Below, in pieces: positions 44,009 to 55,301 of a stretch of DNA of 64,000 nt (positions are counted from its first letter, which is position 1; each line of letters begins with the position of its first letter). The notes below the pieces were generated by a model. It did not search any database, was not told where the DNA came from, and saw only the letters and a program-made list of their open reading frames with translations. The stretch is taken from NCBI GenBank assembly GCA_024220505.1, contig JAKZZE010000010.1, positions 434,001-498,000 of the forward strand, read 5' to 3'. Both the position numbers and the translations under genes were made by a program. Origin of the DNA: Rhizopus arrhizus. Its lineage: Eukaryota; Mucoromycota; Mucoromycetes; Mucorales; Rhizopodaceae.

Positions 44009-45233
44009 CTGTGAGCAAAAATTAATAAATTTTCATATGCTTCTTATGGCATATTCACTCTCTCACACTTAACGTTTTTCCTTCTTTTGAAACTAACAAT
44101 TTATGCTTTAGTAAAATAATTCATAATCAGATGCCAATCAGCCTTACCTAATCTCAAATGTGGGGAAATAGCATCACATGCAATAGGCTATGAAAGGCCT
44201 TTTTTACTTTCCGGACATTTCCGTTTTTGTGCCTAAATATTTCTTTGAAATTACACACGGAAAAGTAACACCGGAAATTTAGGACTATTTCTTATATTTA
44301 ATAAATCCAATGAAAAAGCTACTCAATGGTACCTATTGGACATTATTTTATAAATATCAATTGTGCCGGTCGGACATTTCAAAATAAAATAAAAATCTCC
44401 CCCTTTCTCTCTCTCTCTTTAACTCTTAACCATCATCATGGGGCTCATAAAAGAAACCAAGCCTTTTTATTTATTCAAACTTGTGTAAATTTCATTTCAA
44501 TCTTTTAGTAAAATTCTTTAATGATGCTGCTCCAAAATATAAATTGTTTACACATAAACAAGATCAAAAGATATTGTAAATTATAGAAAAAGTAAATACA
44601 ATTATTTGTTAATTTCCTATTATGGTTTCAATGAACTATAATTTACCAACCTTTGTCCAATATAAAATCAGCATTGTTTTTTTTTGGCTGAGGAATCAGG
44701 TATCAAAAAGGATTTCCAATCGATTCATATCGTTTTATCACAGACCGGTCTATGTTTGTGTTGGATAATGTATAATCAGTCACTGTTTTATTAAAGGAGT
44801 AATATTGTTAAGGAGAGCTTTGCATCTATTGCATATATACGCGATATTAAAGAAGAGAGCAGAAAATTGAAAGTGTACAGAATTATTCCTTGATATCATG
44901 TCCAATTATTTTATTTTTCTTTCTTTCTATAAACTCTCTTGAATCCAGAAAAGGTAATTATAAATCAACATTAGGATAGATTAGTAAAATAGCAAAAAAA
45001 TAAAATAAAAAAGATTTTTTTTTATACTTTATGAGGGGAAATAATCTATATCTTTGAGAGAATAATACCACGTTTTTTAACTTAAAAGATCAACTTGTTA
45101 GGATGCAGAGATGCATTAGAGGGGAAAGAAGAAAAAAAGGTCAATCATTCCGCATCATTCCTTAATATCAATTTGATGTATAAAATACCTTTTTTTTTTT
45201 TTTTTTTCTCACTTTCTTCTTTTATGAACTAAA
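43897..45233. other. Intergenic, 1.3 kb
   Basis: Divergent spacer between SFC1 and the coiled-coil gene, holding both promoters. It has a T31 tract (43978-44008) upstream of SFC1, another T run (45190-45206) just before the ATG at 45234, and a CT-rich stretch at 44398-44420. No gene is seen. Confidence 0.5.
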
Positions 45234-46088
45234 ATGATGAAAAGACATCAACAAGTTCATGCTGTGACACTTTCCAAATTGGACAATAATAACAATAACA
45301 AATCAGATTCAATATGTTCAATACATCATCAACGTTTACTTTCTTTTCGTTCAAACAATAAAATGACTACGTATCACAAATCACCTATTGAAAAATTAAA
45401 AGAAAATGTAGAGTCTTTAAAGAAAAAGGTACAAACAAATCTTGTTATCAAACAATATTCTCATTATGTAAAAAAGGACATTGCATCACAACTCCTAATT
45501 AAACAACAAGAAATAGAAATAAGAGAATTAAGATCCAAATTATCAGAAAATATAGTTAATTCATTAGATATAAAACAGACAGTCGATATTAACTATCAAG
45601 AAAAGATACGAGAATTAGAATCAAAGCTAATAAAACAAAATATAGAATACAACAAACGACTTGTTTTATTACAAAACGCAGTGAAAGAAAAAGAAAAAGT
45701 CATATCCGAAAAGCAAAAATTATATAAAAGCCTAAAAGAAAAACATAAACAACACTTGTTGCAATTAAATGCAATACACCAAGATCGAATCAACTTACTA
45801 TCAGCACAGCACAAAAGAGAATTAAATCAAAAAAGAATCAGTCAAGAACCAGTGAATGATGACAGTGTGAATGAGATTATCGAAAAGGCTTTAATAGAAT
45901 TTGAGCAAGAACAGCATGATATCAAACCAGATGAAATAAGACAAACGGTAAACATATCTCGTGGTCTGATTCATAATAGATTACAAATAAACCAGCAGTG
46001 GTATGCAAAGGAGTATATGCCAGTGGATGCATTATCTTGGCCATTTCCTCAAACATCGTCCAATACAAGATCAAGATTAGGCGTTTAG
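45234..46088 (+). CDS. Long coiled-coil protein, unknown
   Basis: A single exon of 284 residues. After a polar, Asn-rich N-terminus, residues about 55-235 form almost continuous charged helix with heptad-like leucines (LLIKQQEIEIRELRSKLSEN, KEKEKVISEKQKLYKSLKEK). The C-terminus has WYAKEYMPVDALSWPFPQTS. There is no catalytic domain. A T-rich promoter tract sits just upstream. It is likely a structural or adaptor coiled-coil protein, and I do not recognise a family. The alternative start M44 (MTTYHKSPIEKLKE) is possible. Confidence 0.65.
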   Translation: MMKRHQQVHAVTLSKLDNNNNNKSDSICSIHHQRLLSFRSNNKMTTYHKSPIEKLKENVESLKKKVQTNLVIKQYSHYVKKDIASQLLIKQQEIEIRELRSKLSENIVNSLDIKQTVDINYQEKIRELESKLIKQNIEYNKRLVLLQNAVKEKEKVISEKQKLYKSLKEKHKQHLLQLNAIHQDRINLLSAQHKRELNQKRISQEPVNDDSVNEIIEKALIEFEQEQHDIKPDEIRQTVNISRGLIHNRLQINQQWYAKEYMPVDALSWPFPQTSSNTRSRLGV

Positions 46089-47391
46089 TATCTTTGCAAG
46101 TCTATTTAGAGCGTATTGAAAAAAAAAAAGAGTCAAGCTCATCATCTTTTCATCATTCATTCCTATTATTCTCTATTTCAATCCTTTTGTCATCTTGGGT
46201 TTCATAACCCTGTCTTTAAATGAATAAATTCTTAGCCATGTTGTAAATTACTTGCTTGTTATTCATTTTGCTGACCAACTTGATCGTATTACATCAACCC
46301 TACTCCTTGAATCATATCACTCTCATCTCGGTGGCTTTGATTATTATTGTTATTAAAGGGCATTCCCAGTAAAGATTCAGTTTGAAAAAATTGGTTGATG
46401 CTGGGAATTTATTTTATGCTGACACTCGTATCTGTCTCATTCTGATAACAATGTCACCTATTCCTCTTCAAACTATCATCTTTTTTTATTGTACTAAAAG
46501 AGTTATTTTATGCCTCCCTCCTCCAATTGTATGAATTGAATTCACCCAACCTTGTTTCTGAAAGACTCTAGAACCGATTTTGATTTTTCTGTGGGCGGCT
46601 TAGACAAAAGTGATGGATGATTATGAACTAGAGATGGATCAGGCCTAAATGGTTTTATTGCTTGATATCATTTATTTTCTAGCATGTCAATCCGATAAAT
46701 TACAAGTAGTTTTAAATCTCGCTCTGATCTCGATAGCTAAGGTACTCTTTGACCAAGGGTACTATCCTCATCCTGCTGTTAAAAAACAATTCCTTTTTTT
46801 TTAGTAATAGTATCGTTTCCATAATAAAACCATGAATTTTAGCTTCAACTGCGTTTATTGCTATCCTCTACTTGATTTCATTCAGTCACTATTCCATTCG
46901 AGGTAGCTCATAAAGTCTAATCCGATATCGATCACTTGGATGATTTGACTTTAAAAGAACTTGTGAAATACTTTTGTGAAAGACAAGAGGATTAAGAAGA
47001 GTGATCGGTCGTTATGAAGATCTGATGTAGTCTACCATGGTCACTGCTTTCTTTTGTTCAAGTTGAGGTTTGAAGTGGAAGGATGGATTGAGTGTTTAGA
47101 GTTGAATGTGAATTTACCTAAAATATTAGAAACCTTGCTTTTCATTTTAACTTTACACAAATTCTTGTATCGTCTTTTTATATAGTTAAAAAAAGAGTCG
47201 TTTAGTGATTAACCATGGACTTGATTAAGAATCCCAATGTTTAATTTATAATTTCAAAATTGATTCTGCTTTTATGATTTATTTCAATAATTCCAAATAA
47301 CAAAATACTTTATATTTTATTGATTTATGAACAAAAGAAAAGATATAGTTTTACAACAAGAAAGAGGGTATAAATTATTTCTATTGGAATT
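46089..47391. other. Intergenic with possible coding debris
   Basis: Mostly AT-rich. On the plus strand, 46690-46790 reads CQSDKLQVVLNLALISIAKV.. and 46930-47000 reads DIDHLDDLTLKELVKYFCER.., each open but short and without start or convincing splice sites. These could be exons of an unrecognised gene or a decayed one. No call is made. Confidence 0.3.
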
Positions 47392-47916
47392 CTAAGTACG
47401 TTGAGGTGATAAAGATTTCTTGAGTTTTTTAAACATGGATTTATAAACAGAATGAGTTGAATAAGTTGTAAGAATTAATTGATTGTTATCAGAATGATAA
47501 TCAAATGAATCCTTCATCTTTGCCAAATCCCAATCATTTTTTTTATACATAAGCCAAGGTAAAAATGAATTAATTCTCATCAATTCTAATACGGCTTCTG
47601 CTGCATCACCAAATAGGGTTGGATGATAATTTTTTTGTTTATAAAATTCAAGTATAGTCTGTCTCATATCGCAAGGTATATTGATTTCTTGTGGTGAATT
47701 AGGTCGAATGTAATCATTAATCATCTTTTCACATCTTTTTTCTATTAATTTATTATTTCTACATTCTTTATATTCTTTTGCTTCTATCCAAAATTCCAAG
47801 TTTTCAATACAATAAGATTGTTGTAAATAAGTTGAAAATTCTTTAAATATTTCAGAAGATGGATTCTCTAGAATAGATTCTAATGTAATCGTTGATTGTT
47901 CAACATGACACAACAT
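47392..47916 (-). CDS. Stand-alone RGS-domain protein (G-protein signalling regulator)
   Basis: A single exon of 174 residues, nearly all one RGS domain (about 10-130): TLESILENPSSEIFKEFSTY, QQSYCIENLEFWIEAKEYK and the C-terminal DAAEAVLELMRINSFLPWLM. RGS proteins speed GTP hydrolysis by G-alpha subunits and so switch off heterotrimeric G-protein signals at the plasma membrane. There is no DEP, PX or membrane domain. The tail is basic (KSMFKKLKKSLSPQR) and might bind acidic lipids. The start codon MLCHVEQ.. is followed closely by the domain, as is typical of small RGS proteins. Confidence 0.88.
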   Translation of the reverse strand: MLCHVEQSTITLESILENPSSEIFKEFSTYLQQSYCIENLEFWIEAKEYKECRNNKLIEKRCEKMINDYIRPNSPQEINIPCDMRQTILEFYKQKNYHPTLFGDAAEAVLELMRINSFLPWLMYKKNDWDLAKMKDSFDYHSDNNQLILTTYSTHSVYKSMFKKLKKSLSPQRT

Positions 47917-48489
47917 GATTAAAAAGAAAAGAAGAAAGAAATGTCAATTGGTTCATTTTTGTCCAGTTAAATGTTAGTGTAACCATATAAAAAGTATATC
48001 AATCATTTCACTAAACACACAAATCATTTTATTTTATTTTTTTTTTTTTTCTCGGTAAAATTCATTTTTGTCAAGATCTACTGTTTCCACTCTACCCCCC
48101 CCCCCTCTCTCTCTTCCCCCTGCATAAAGTAACAAACCATCTTTTTCTTGTACTTCTTTTTGTTCACTCAAATGACCTTTGTGACAGTCAACAGGCACGT
48201 GGGAAGTTAAAGTCATGGTCTATTTCATCGTCACACAAACTTAGTCAATGCGTCATTTACTCTGAGGATATTTTTGGGAAGTCTGTCGTTTTTGACCAAC
48301 AAAAAAATAACGACAAACGTTGCTACGATATTAAACTAGTTTAGGCATAACAAGTTGGTCTAGTCTATTTGATAAGAATGCTTCTTCAAGTGATCCAAGC
48401 ACTTGTACTTTAAGCTTTTTATATAATTCAGTTTGAAATAGTTTGCAATTCCAAAGATAGTACTAAAGATACTTTTTCTTCAAAACTAC
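47917..48489. other. Intergenic
   Basis: Promoter side of the RGS gene. It includes a C/T low-complexity block (about 48090-48120) and an open frame on the minus strand (48216-48034; MTLTSHVPVDCHKGHL..) that runs into simple sequence; I do not call it a gene. Confidence 0.4.
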
Positions 48490-49106
48490 AGAATCCTACC
48501 TGTTCTAGTTTGTACAACAGCTGTTTGAGTTGTTATTGTCTGTGGTGGATATTGCGGAGGAGTTGTTTCCTTGTTGGGAGAAAGAGCAGCCTCTTCCTCT
48601 TCTATAAAAAGACTAATATCCTCTTAAATTGTTGAAAGGTTTCTCCCGGAATCCAGAGTTAAATCTTCCTCTATGGTTTCCTCGACTTGCGTTTTGGATA
48701 GGTCATTCTTCAAATCAAGCTCTATGAATTTGTTCAATAAAGTAGGCGTCGAAGGTGTTTTTTTTTCATTTTTTTCATCATCAATTGTTATTATTTCCAA
48801 GTGTTTGAGACTTGTAGGTAACTTGATCGTTTTGAGAGACAGTTCTCCTGCTTCTTGTTACTGTAGTGTTGCCGACCCAAATCCAAAGATTGCAAGTCTT
48901 TTCGGCCCGCATGATGGTGCTGAGGATGGTGTCTTTATCTTCTGAGGAGTTAAAACAATCCTGTACTGATCATTGAGGTGTTGTAGCTTTTCGTATAACT
49001 CAATACTTGCTCTTGCTTGTACTCTGATTGTTTCTGCGTTTTTATATAGTGCGGCTGGTAAATTTTGTCCATTCTGAAAAAATAAATGCTGATTACCTAA
49101 AAACAA
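48490..49106 (-). pseudogene. Broken open frame of unknown origin
   Basis: Starting at 49106 the minus strand reads MFLGNQHLFFQNGQNLPAAL.., a helical stretch (ARASIELYEKLQHLNDQYRI) and LTPQKIKTPSSAPSCGPKRL. After a stop near 48860, coding-like sequence resumes in a shifted frame with KLPTSLKHLEIITIDDEKNE and ELDLKNDLSKTQVEETIEED, ending at another stop near 48625. Composition is coding-like (acidic, low-complexity). An intron could bridge the first break, but I find no good GT/AG pair. It could be a decayed gene or part of the neighbouring transposon. Confidence 0.35.
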
Positions 49107-49357
49107 TGGGCCTACCTAAAAAACGTTTGGCTGTTTGCTAGCAAATGATTGTCGCTTTTAAAATTCTAATTTGTCTTTTTGGACCAAGTCAAATTGGCGT
49201 TACTGAGGGATTATTGTCGGCTATGATGTAAAAGTTTTATTTCTTTCCCTTCGCTCTAACAATTGAATACCATGACAAAAAATACATTTCTTTATGAAAA
49301 CGAACACAGTAATGCCTACAATAAGGATGGAGAGAGAGAGAGAGAGTCTTCGATCCG

Positions 49358-50097
49358 ATGGAAGGTGTATTAATCGAAATCAGTGATCCAAACGTAGTAC
49401 TTGAAACCATAACGAACCAAAAGCCCTATTTGAGTCTCAAACCAGCAGAAAAAGAAACTACTACAAAAGTTTCAACAAAAAAGGCTATAAAAGTAGTCAA
49501 GAAAGCAGCGTTTACAAAGACTACGACTACCAAACCAGAGAGATATTTATTGATTGAATGATCGAGAGTCCTACGGAAAGAGGAAAAGTGACTTTACATC
49601 CAAAGGATCTTGGAATTCATCCTCGTACTGCTATGCGCTGGTGAAAACACTATCAAGAAACTGGGAAGGTAGTTTACAAAAAGTTGCAAAGAAATCCCGG
49701 CTGACTCAACTCACTATCTCCTGAGCATGAGCAGCACATTCAACAAATAGTAGAAAAAGACTCACAACTTTGTGCTGATGACGTTATTGATCCTCTGAAA
49801 TTGTAGTTTAAGGACTTGAAGATTTCAAAGTCTCAAATGAACCACCACTTGAAAAACAACATGTTCATTTCAATAAAGAAGCCAACCTTCGACCCTATGA
49901 TAAGAAACTCTGACAATAACTTGCAAACGAGATACGAGTGGTTCATAAAGTGGAAAGGATCAGATCTGGGTTACACTAAGAACTGCGTTTTTATTAATGA
50001 GGATGCATTGAAGACAGCCAAACAAAAAAAAAAAGATATTGTTAAATCAATAATTTATCCATTTCATTGTTCCTTGGCTCGTCAAGAAGATAGCAAC
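49358..50097 (+). pseudogene. Tc1/mariner-type transposase fossil
   Basis: The plus strand reads MEGVLIEISDPNVVLETITN.. (49358-49561). Then, after a frame change, ERGKVTLHPKDLGIHPRTAM (HTH-like), KHYQETGKVVYKK, LNSLSPEHEQHIQQIVEKDS and, in 49816-50020, ISKSQMNHHLKNNMFISIKK and TRYEWFIKWKGSDLGYTKNC. The first catalytic-site motif, normally CVFIDE, reads CVFINED, so the Asp is lost. Several in-frame stops (for example after TAMRW) and the absence of the second half of the catalytic domain mark it as dead. Confidence 0.7.
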
Positions 50098-50461
50098 TAA
50101 CATTTATCCACTATCTTTCCTTTATCCTACCATCCTTTCCATACCATTCTTTTAACTAATTAATTGAAATAACGGTCAAGATCTAGTTATTCAAAAAATA
50201 TAAATAACCTCAATTGTTTTTTTTATTAATAAATTCATATACAATCTTTAATTTCACAACTCTTGTCTTTTTACATTTCAGTTTTTGTCTCATGTTTTAT
50301 ATTTGGCACAACAACCCGAATTAGCTTGTAGCTTATTAATACTATTTATATATCGAGTTATGAATGATGAATACATCAATTTAAAAACGACAAACAATTG
50401 GTTACTTCTTTTTGATTTGCACCAGCCCAATTTCGCGCTTATCAGATGAAATGACTGTTTA
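50098..50461. other. Intergenic
   Basis: 3' flank of AVL9 and right flank of the transposase fossil. No supported feature. Confidence 0.4.
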
Positions 50462-52713
50462 TTAAATATCCAATACCTTTTCTTCATTTTCTTTAGTAGA
50501 ATTTGGATAGTCTATATTAACAAAAGCTGATCCGCTGTCATCATCACTTGTTCTAGTTGATATTACTCTTGATGTACGTTTATGTTCAACATCTGAAGGG
50601 TTAACGGCTTCCTATTGAAAGAGGATGAGAAAAAGAAAAGAAAAGAAAAAGTCAACTTGCCTCCATAACTTTAGAAAATTCTTTTGCTTTCTTTGACCAA
50701 AAGGATGAAAAATTTGAAAAGAGTTTACCTACTTGCTGTGTTGAAGGACCTTCTGATGGATCGTTATCATTTAGAAATGAATCCATTCCTTTCATGAACT
50801 TTGTGCTACCTCTTGACATCACCTTTGCACTTCCAGACATTGCCTTTGATAAAGTATTCTTTATAGGAGCCAAATTTTGTTTTAATTGTAAATCACGTAA
50901 TCGATTTGATAGTGTATTTTGAAGGTCAATAATAGAAATATTACCCATACCTGGATGTCTAGAATAAAATGAATGCCCTGTTCCTTTACTTTTTAAACAT
51001 ACCCTGGATCAACAATAGCATATATCTCATAATCTGTATATTCATTCCATTTCTTAAAATTATCTGTTTTTATCCAATTCTTTAACCATTTCATTCCATA
51101 ATCTGATAAATAATTATGCTCTTCTTCTTCTTCAATCACTTGTTCTCTATTTATATACAACTTGTCATCTAATTGATGATGTGCTTGAGCATGTTTAACA
51201 CTAGATAAGAGTGATAAAATATATCCTTCAAATCTCGCTCTTAAATAATCATCTGAGCCATCATAAACATGTCCTATTCATCTCTGTCAGATACATCTTT
51301 CTTCGCCCTTTGTTTTCTCATACCATCTTCATTCCATCCATCATATACCACCTTCACAATCCCTTCCATCCATTTTCTATCCGCAATCGTATGATTCACA
51401 ACAGGAATCAGTCTCTGATCATAAAATTCAATTGTTCCCGTCTCTACATTCACCAAGACGTCGATCTTTGTATCACTCTTTTGATGAAAGAATATTTGAT
51501 TGGTTGTTCCTGCTACATAAGATGTTGTCTGGTCGGATGATAACATGTCGATTTGTTGTAAAGGTAAATAAGGTTGAAAGAATGATCCCTAGTTACTATC
51601 AGTATTCAGTTGCTATAGTGATTAGATTACCTTGCCAAAGAGATGTAGAGGTAAACCGGCATATTTCAATAAACTTTCTTTTGTTCCATCTGATAATCCA
51701 CCTGCCATCGTCAATTGAATCGTATCCAGATCAGGACTTCCAGAATCCTTTAGATTTCTTAATAAACCAGGTATTAAGGATATAAGTGAATATTGAAATG
51801 TACACAGTCTTTCTACAGGGTATCCATAAAACAAAATCTACTTTAGTTAATATCTAACCTAACCATTCAACCTTACTCTTTTTTCAAGTAATAATAATTT
51901 CAACAACATCAACGTCTTTGATTTAAACTTGTATACTAGCTCTCTTAATGAAGTACCCATATATAATGTTGAGTCCTCAATTTGTCCACAAAAACTTCTA
52001 TTTAAATCTTCATAAAGATTCTAAAATAAAGTCAACTCATCATCATCACATATCAATCCTATCCTACATCAAGTAAATCTAAATTCGTAAAGTCTCTTTG
52101 ATTAAACCAAGCTGCTGTCGTCATGGCTAATTTCTCTTTGAGTGGCCCAAATATTGGCTAATAAATGATTATTATAAATTCTCATATCATTTAGCTATCT
52201 TACTTGTTTTGCCAAAACAACAACAGCTTTTTGTACAATTACTCTGGTCACATCTGGTGTTTTCACCAACAAATCCTTTTTTAAATAGAAATCTATCAAT
52301 TCAACATTATATTTCCTTATTATTTTTATAAACCTTGGAAGCAATCTGTCTATTACAAGATATGCCGAATAATGTTGTTTCAGCAGCCGTTGACCAACCT
52401 TTGACTGGTGGTAAATGAAAATATGCAAAATCCTCATCCTTTTGATGTGCACCGTCTAATGTTTTTATTTTTTTCATTTAACACTCTATTTTAAATACTC
52501 TTTTTCTAATTTATTCGTTTTACCTGGTAATGCAAGAAAAGGTAAAAAACTCCATTCTTCAGGTAGTTCTAATTTTCCAAGTGTTTCCTGTTCTTTTTGT
52601 TGAGGTGGTGATGGTGTACAAAACTCTACGATAGGACCAAAAGCATGATGAAAACCCACAACTAAAACTGCTGCTATTTGCTGATCTTTGTTATTATTGA
52701 TTGAAACGGACAT
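50462..52713 (-). CDS. AVL9: Late secretory pathway protein Avl9 (DENN-type)
   Basis: A multi-exon gene from ATG 52713 to the stop at 50462. The N-terminus has the Avl9 signature VLVVGFHHAFGPIVEFCTP and LPEEWSFLPFLALP. After an intron come DGAHQKDEDFAYFHLPPVKG and then AAETTLFGISCNRQI. Later exons carry NVELIDFYLKKDLLVK and TRVIVQKAVVVLAKQ, VERLCTFQYSLISLIPGLLR with DLDTIQLTMAGGLS, and the low-complexity C-terminus with SKAMSGSAKVMSRGSTKFMK and AKEFSKVMEAS. Avl9 is a conserved DENN-domain protein acting in exocytic traffic from the Golgi, presumably through a Rab or Arf-like GTPase. About nine exons are present; some splice sites are approximate. Confidence 0.88.
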
Positions 52714-54101
52714 TTTTTTATTTATTTAAAAAAAAAAAAAATCAATAATGATAATCCTCTTGTTGTACATAGTCTTTAATACAAACCCCGATAGAAAGCC
52801 AGCAATGATAATAAAAAAGGTAGTTGAGCAAGCAAACCAATCCGATTTAATCATAGTGTCCATTTTCTTAATAATAGCCACGACAAAACAAGGTTATCTT
52901 TAATCAATTCTACAAAATTGATGAGATGATTGTCAAAACTGTATTCAAAGAATAGAACTTAATTGCCCACGTCCAATTATATAGTGCTTTTAATGCCAAA
53001 TTTCTTTGCCGTCTGGACCTGTTTTTTGTTTGAAGGTCCAATAAACTCTTGATGCTTTTTACATATGTTAATCTATACCAGATCAATTACAAAAGAAATA
53101 AAATATACTTTTGAAGCCAAGGATAAAAAAAAAGGTCAATAGAACAATCAGTGGAAGATGGCAGTATACTTTTGTTGAGAACCAATTCAAAAACTGATTT
53201 TGTGAAGGTCTATATGATGATTAAAACAATCTAGTTCAAATAGGATAGAACACATGGTTGACCAAAAAATATTTGAGGGAAGCCACATGAATTGAAAGAG
53301 TAGTCTTTGTAAAAGATTTAAAAGATAAGGATCTTCAATAGTATTAGGCATCTGTAGTTGGCTGTGCATTGAGGCAATGGATTGCATGCTTTTTTTATGA
53401 GCGCCTGAGTTGGTTGGAGTGAACAAGGATTTGGTTTTCTACTAGGAAGTCATCCAAATCTCCCATTTTATGTACAGTCACGTTCCATTCTTGCCCTTGG
53501 GCAACCAGAGGATTGGGCCAAGAGAAACTAGTAAATTAAGCAAAGATCAAACAACAAAGGAATTTTGAATATCCGAAAACTGGCACTAGAATTACCTAAT
53601 AGTTTATTGGCTGCAAGAATGCAACGTTTATCATTGGCAAAGAAATTGCTAAGTTTGTCGGGTATTTAAATTTCTTTTTTTTTCTTTTTTTCCTAAAGAT
53701 TGCATGCTTAAATTTTTTGGCATCTTATTCTTGACTTTTTGGTTAGGTTATTTGACTGCTTCAAATCAACTTCTTCACTGTATTTTACAAGTAACTTTAC
53801 AGTTATTTTTGGATAGAAAAACCTTACATTTCCCTTATAGAAACATGTCCTGTACATAATCTCTAGCATCACAAGTTTGTACTTGTTAATTTTTATACCT
53901 TTAGAAAGAATAGCAGAAAAAGAATCAAGAAATGTAAAGGAAAAGAAAAAAAGGACCATTTTAATATTTACATTGTTTGATGTTTAGAATCCACCTAACC
54001 AAACTTTACGTACATCGGCTAAAGAACATTTACAACGAAGAGGTAGTTTTTAATAATAAAGAGAGAGAGAGAGCATTTACAAAATTTTATTTTTGGGAGG
54101 G
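52714..54101. other. Intergenic with possible exon fragments
   Basis: Mostly AT-rich. On the minus strand, 53620-53580 (DKRCILAANKLL) and 53525-53410 (WPNPLVAQGQEWNVTVHKMG..) are coding-like and flanked by GT and AG dinucleotides, and 53426-53187 is open (LQMPNTIEDPYLLNLLQRLL). They do not join into a protein I recognise. They may be remnants. Nothing else is seen. Confidence 0.35.
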
Positions 54102-54732
54102 TTAATTGGCAAGTACCAATCCTTTACTATCTTGATTTTCTTTTTTACTTGAAATATTTACAGAGTTATTATCTGGACTATTGGGTGGTGAGATGCGAAT
54201 AGGTGTTGATATTCTTGGTTGGACATAAGGTAGTAAAGGTGAATTACTAGGGCTGATTGTATTGTTGTTGTCTACTTTAAATGTTATTCTACCACGAGAA
54301 CGATCTTCAAATAATGTCATAATGTTGCCGTGGTCTCCTACACGATAAGAGACCGAGAATGGATCAATCCATAATACGAATTCACGAGGTAAATGAGCAA
54401 AAATACATGAAGGTTGAATGGCTACTTGAGTAGAAGCTATAAAGGGTTCATTATTATTAAATAAATTTCTATTATACATTTGTATAAATATTTAATTTAC
54501 CCAAAGTTAGAATAGGATCCAGTTGTCCGTTAAAGTTAGAAATGGCTCTATAACCATTTCCTTTATAGGGTTGTTGAGGATCCCAATGGTTTTTAAAACG
54601 AATCTTTAAAAGTTCAGTCAATTTTTCTTTAAAACTGTTTATTGATTCTTGATCCACTTTTGATTGTAAAAGTCTACCAAGAAATTCAACTGCTTGAGCT
54701 ATTTCAATATGCATAATGTATTCTATGTACAA
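54102..54732 (-). CDS. BTG/Tob family anti-proliferative protein
   Basis: Two exons joined at ..LTLG|GTAAAT and TTTATAG|CTTCTACT in phase, giving ILTLASTQVAI. The start is either M1 (54732) or MHIEIAQAVE (54714), the usual BTG start. BTG box A includes VEFLGRLLQSKV, LKIRFKNHWDPQQPYKGNGY and RAI. Box B is LPREFVLWIDPFSVSYRVGD. BTG/Tob proteins bind the Caf1/Ccr4-Not deadenylase and promote mRNA decay, slowing proliferation in animals. The C-terminus is disordered, Ser/Asn/Pro-rich. The family is well known from animals and, as far as I recall, absent from budding yeast, so its presence fits an early-diverging fungus. It is divergent from RPP40. Confidence 0.85.
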
Positions 54733-55301
54733 AAAGTAAAGAAAAAGAAAAAAAAGAGAAAAAAGAGAAAACAGTGGTGTTTATTTATCTGAGATTAAAA
54801 TTTATTTAGTGTTCATTCCCTCCTTTTTGATTCGTTTAGGCATCTGTATATATTCTTAAAGGAGTTTATTTTAATGAATTAGTTTCACGCCTGCTATTAA
54901 GAAGCTTTTTTTTTTTATTGTTATTATTATCTTAAGCTTTAAGAATGTTGTATAGTTTACGCCAAATAATTTTTTTTGCATATTTGTAATTATAAATGAA
55001 GATAGTAGTTGTTTTGTACCATTTTGCTTATAATTATATAAGAGACATTCCAAGCAAAAGGTAGTGGTTCTTAACTGATGCTAGATGGTTCTATTGATAT
55101 TGATTCTATTAGAATATGATGGATTGTCATCTAGCAATTATGATAATATGTGCACCATCACATAATTCATTGTCCCTTTTTATCATTTTTTAGTTCAGTG
55201 TAAAGTTTATTAAAGAAATACTTTTGATTTCACGCTTTAGGAGACACAATTTTTCATTTCTGGTTAAAGACGTGGCTTTGATTCAACTTTATTTTTTTTT
55301 T
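54733..55301. promoter_or_regulatory. Bidirectional promoter region BTG / RPP40
   Basis: 569 bp between diverging start codons. Purine-rich near the BTG side (54735-54770) and T-rich next to RPP40 (55285-55300). No specific motif is identified. Confidence 0.45.

Noticed and set aside
48034..48216. 60-codon minus-strand frame
   Set aside because: Half of it translates C/T-rich simple sequence; no homology or splice context.
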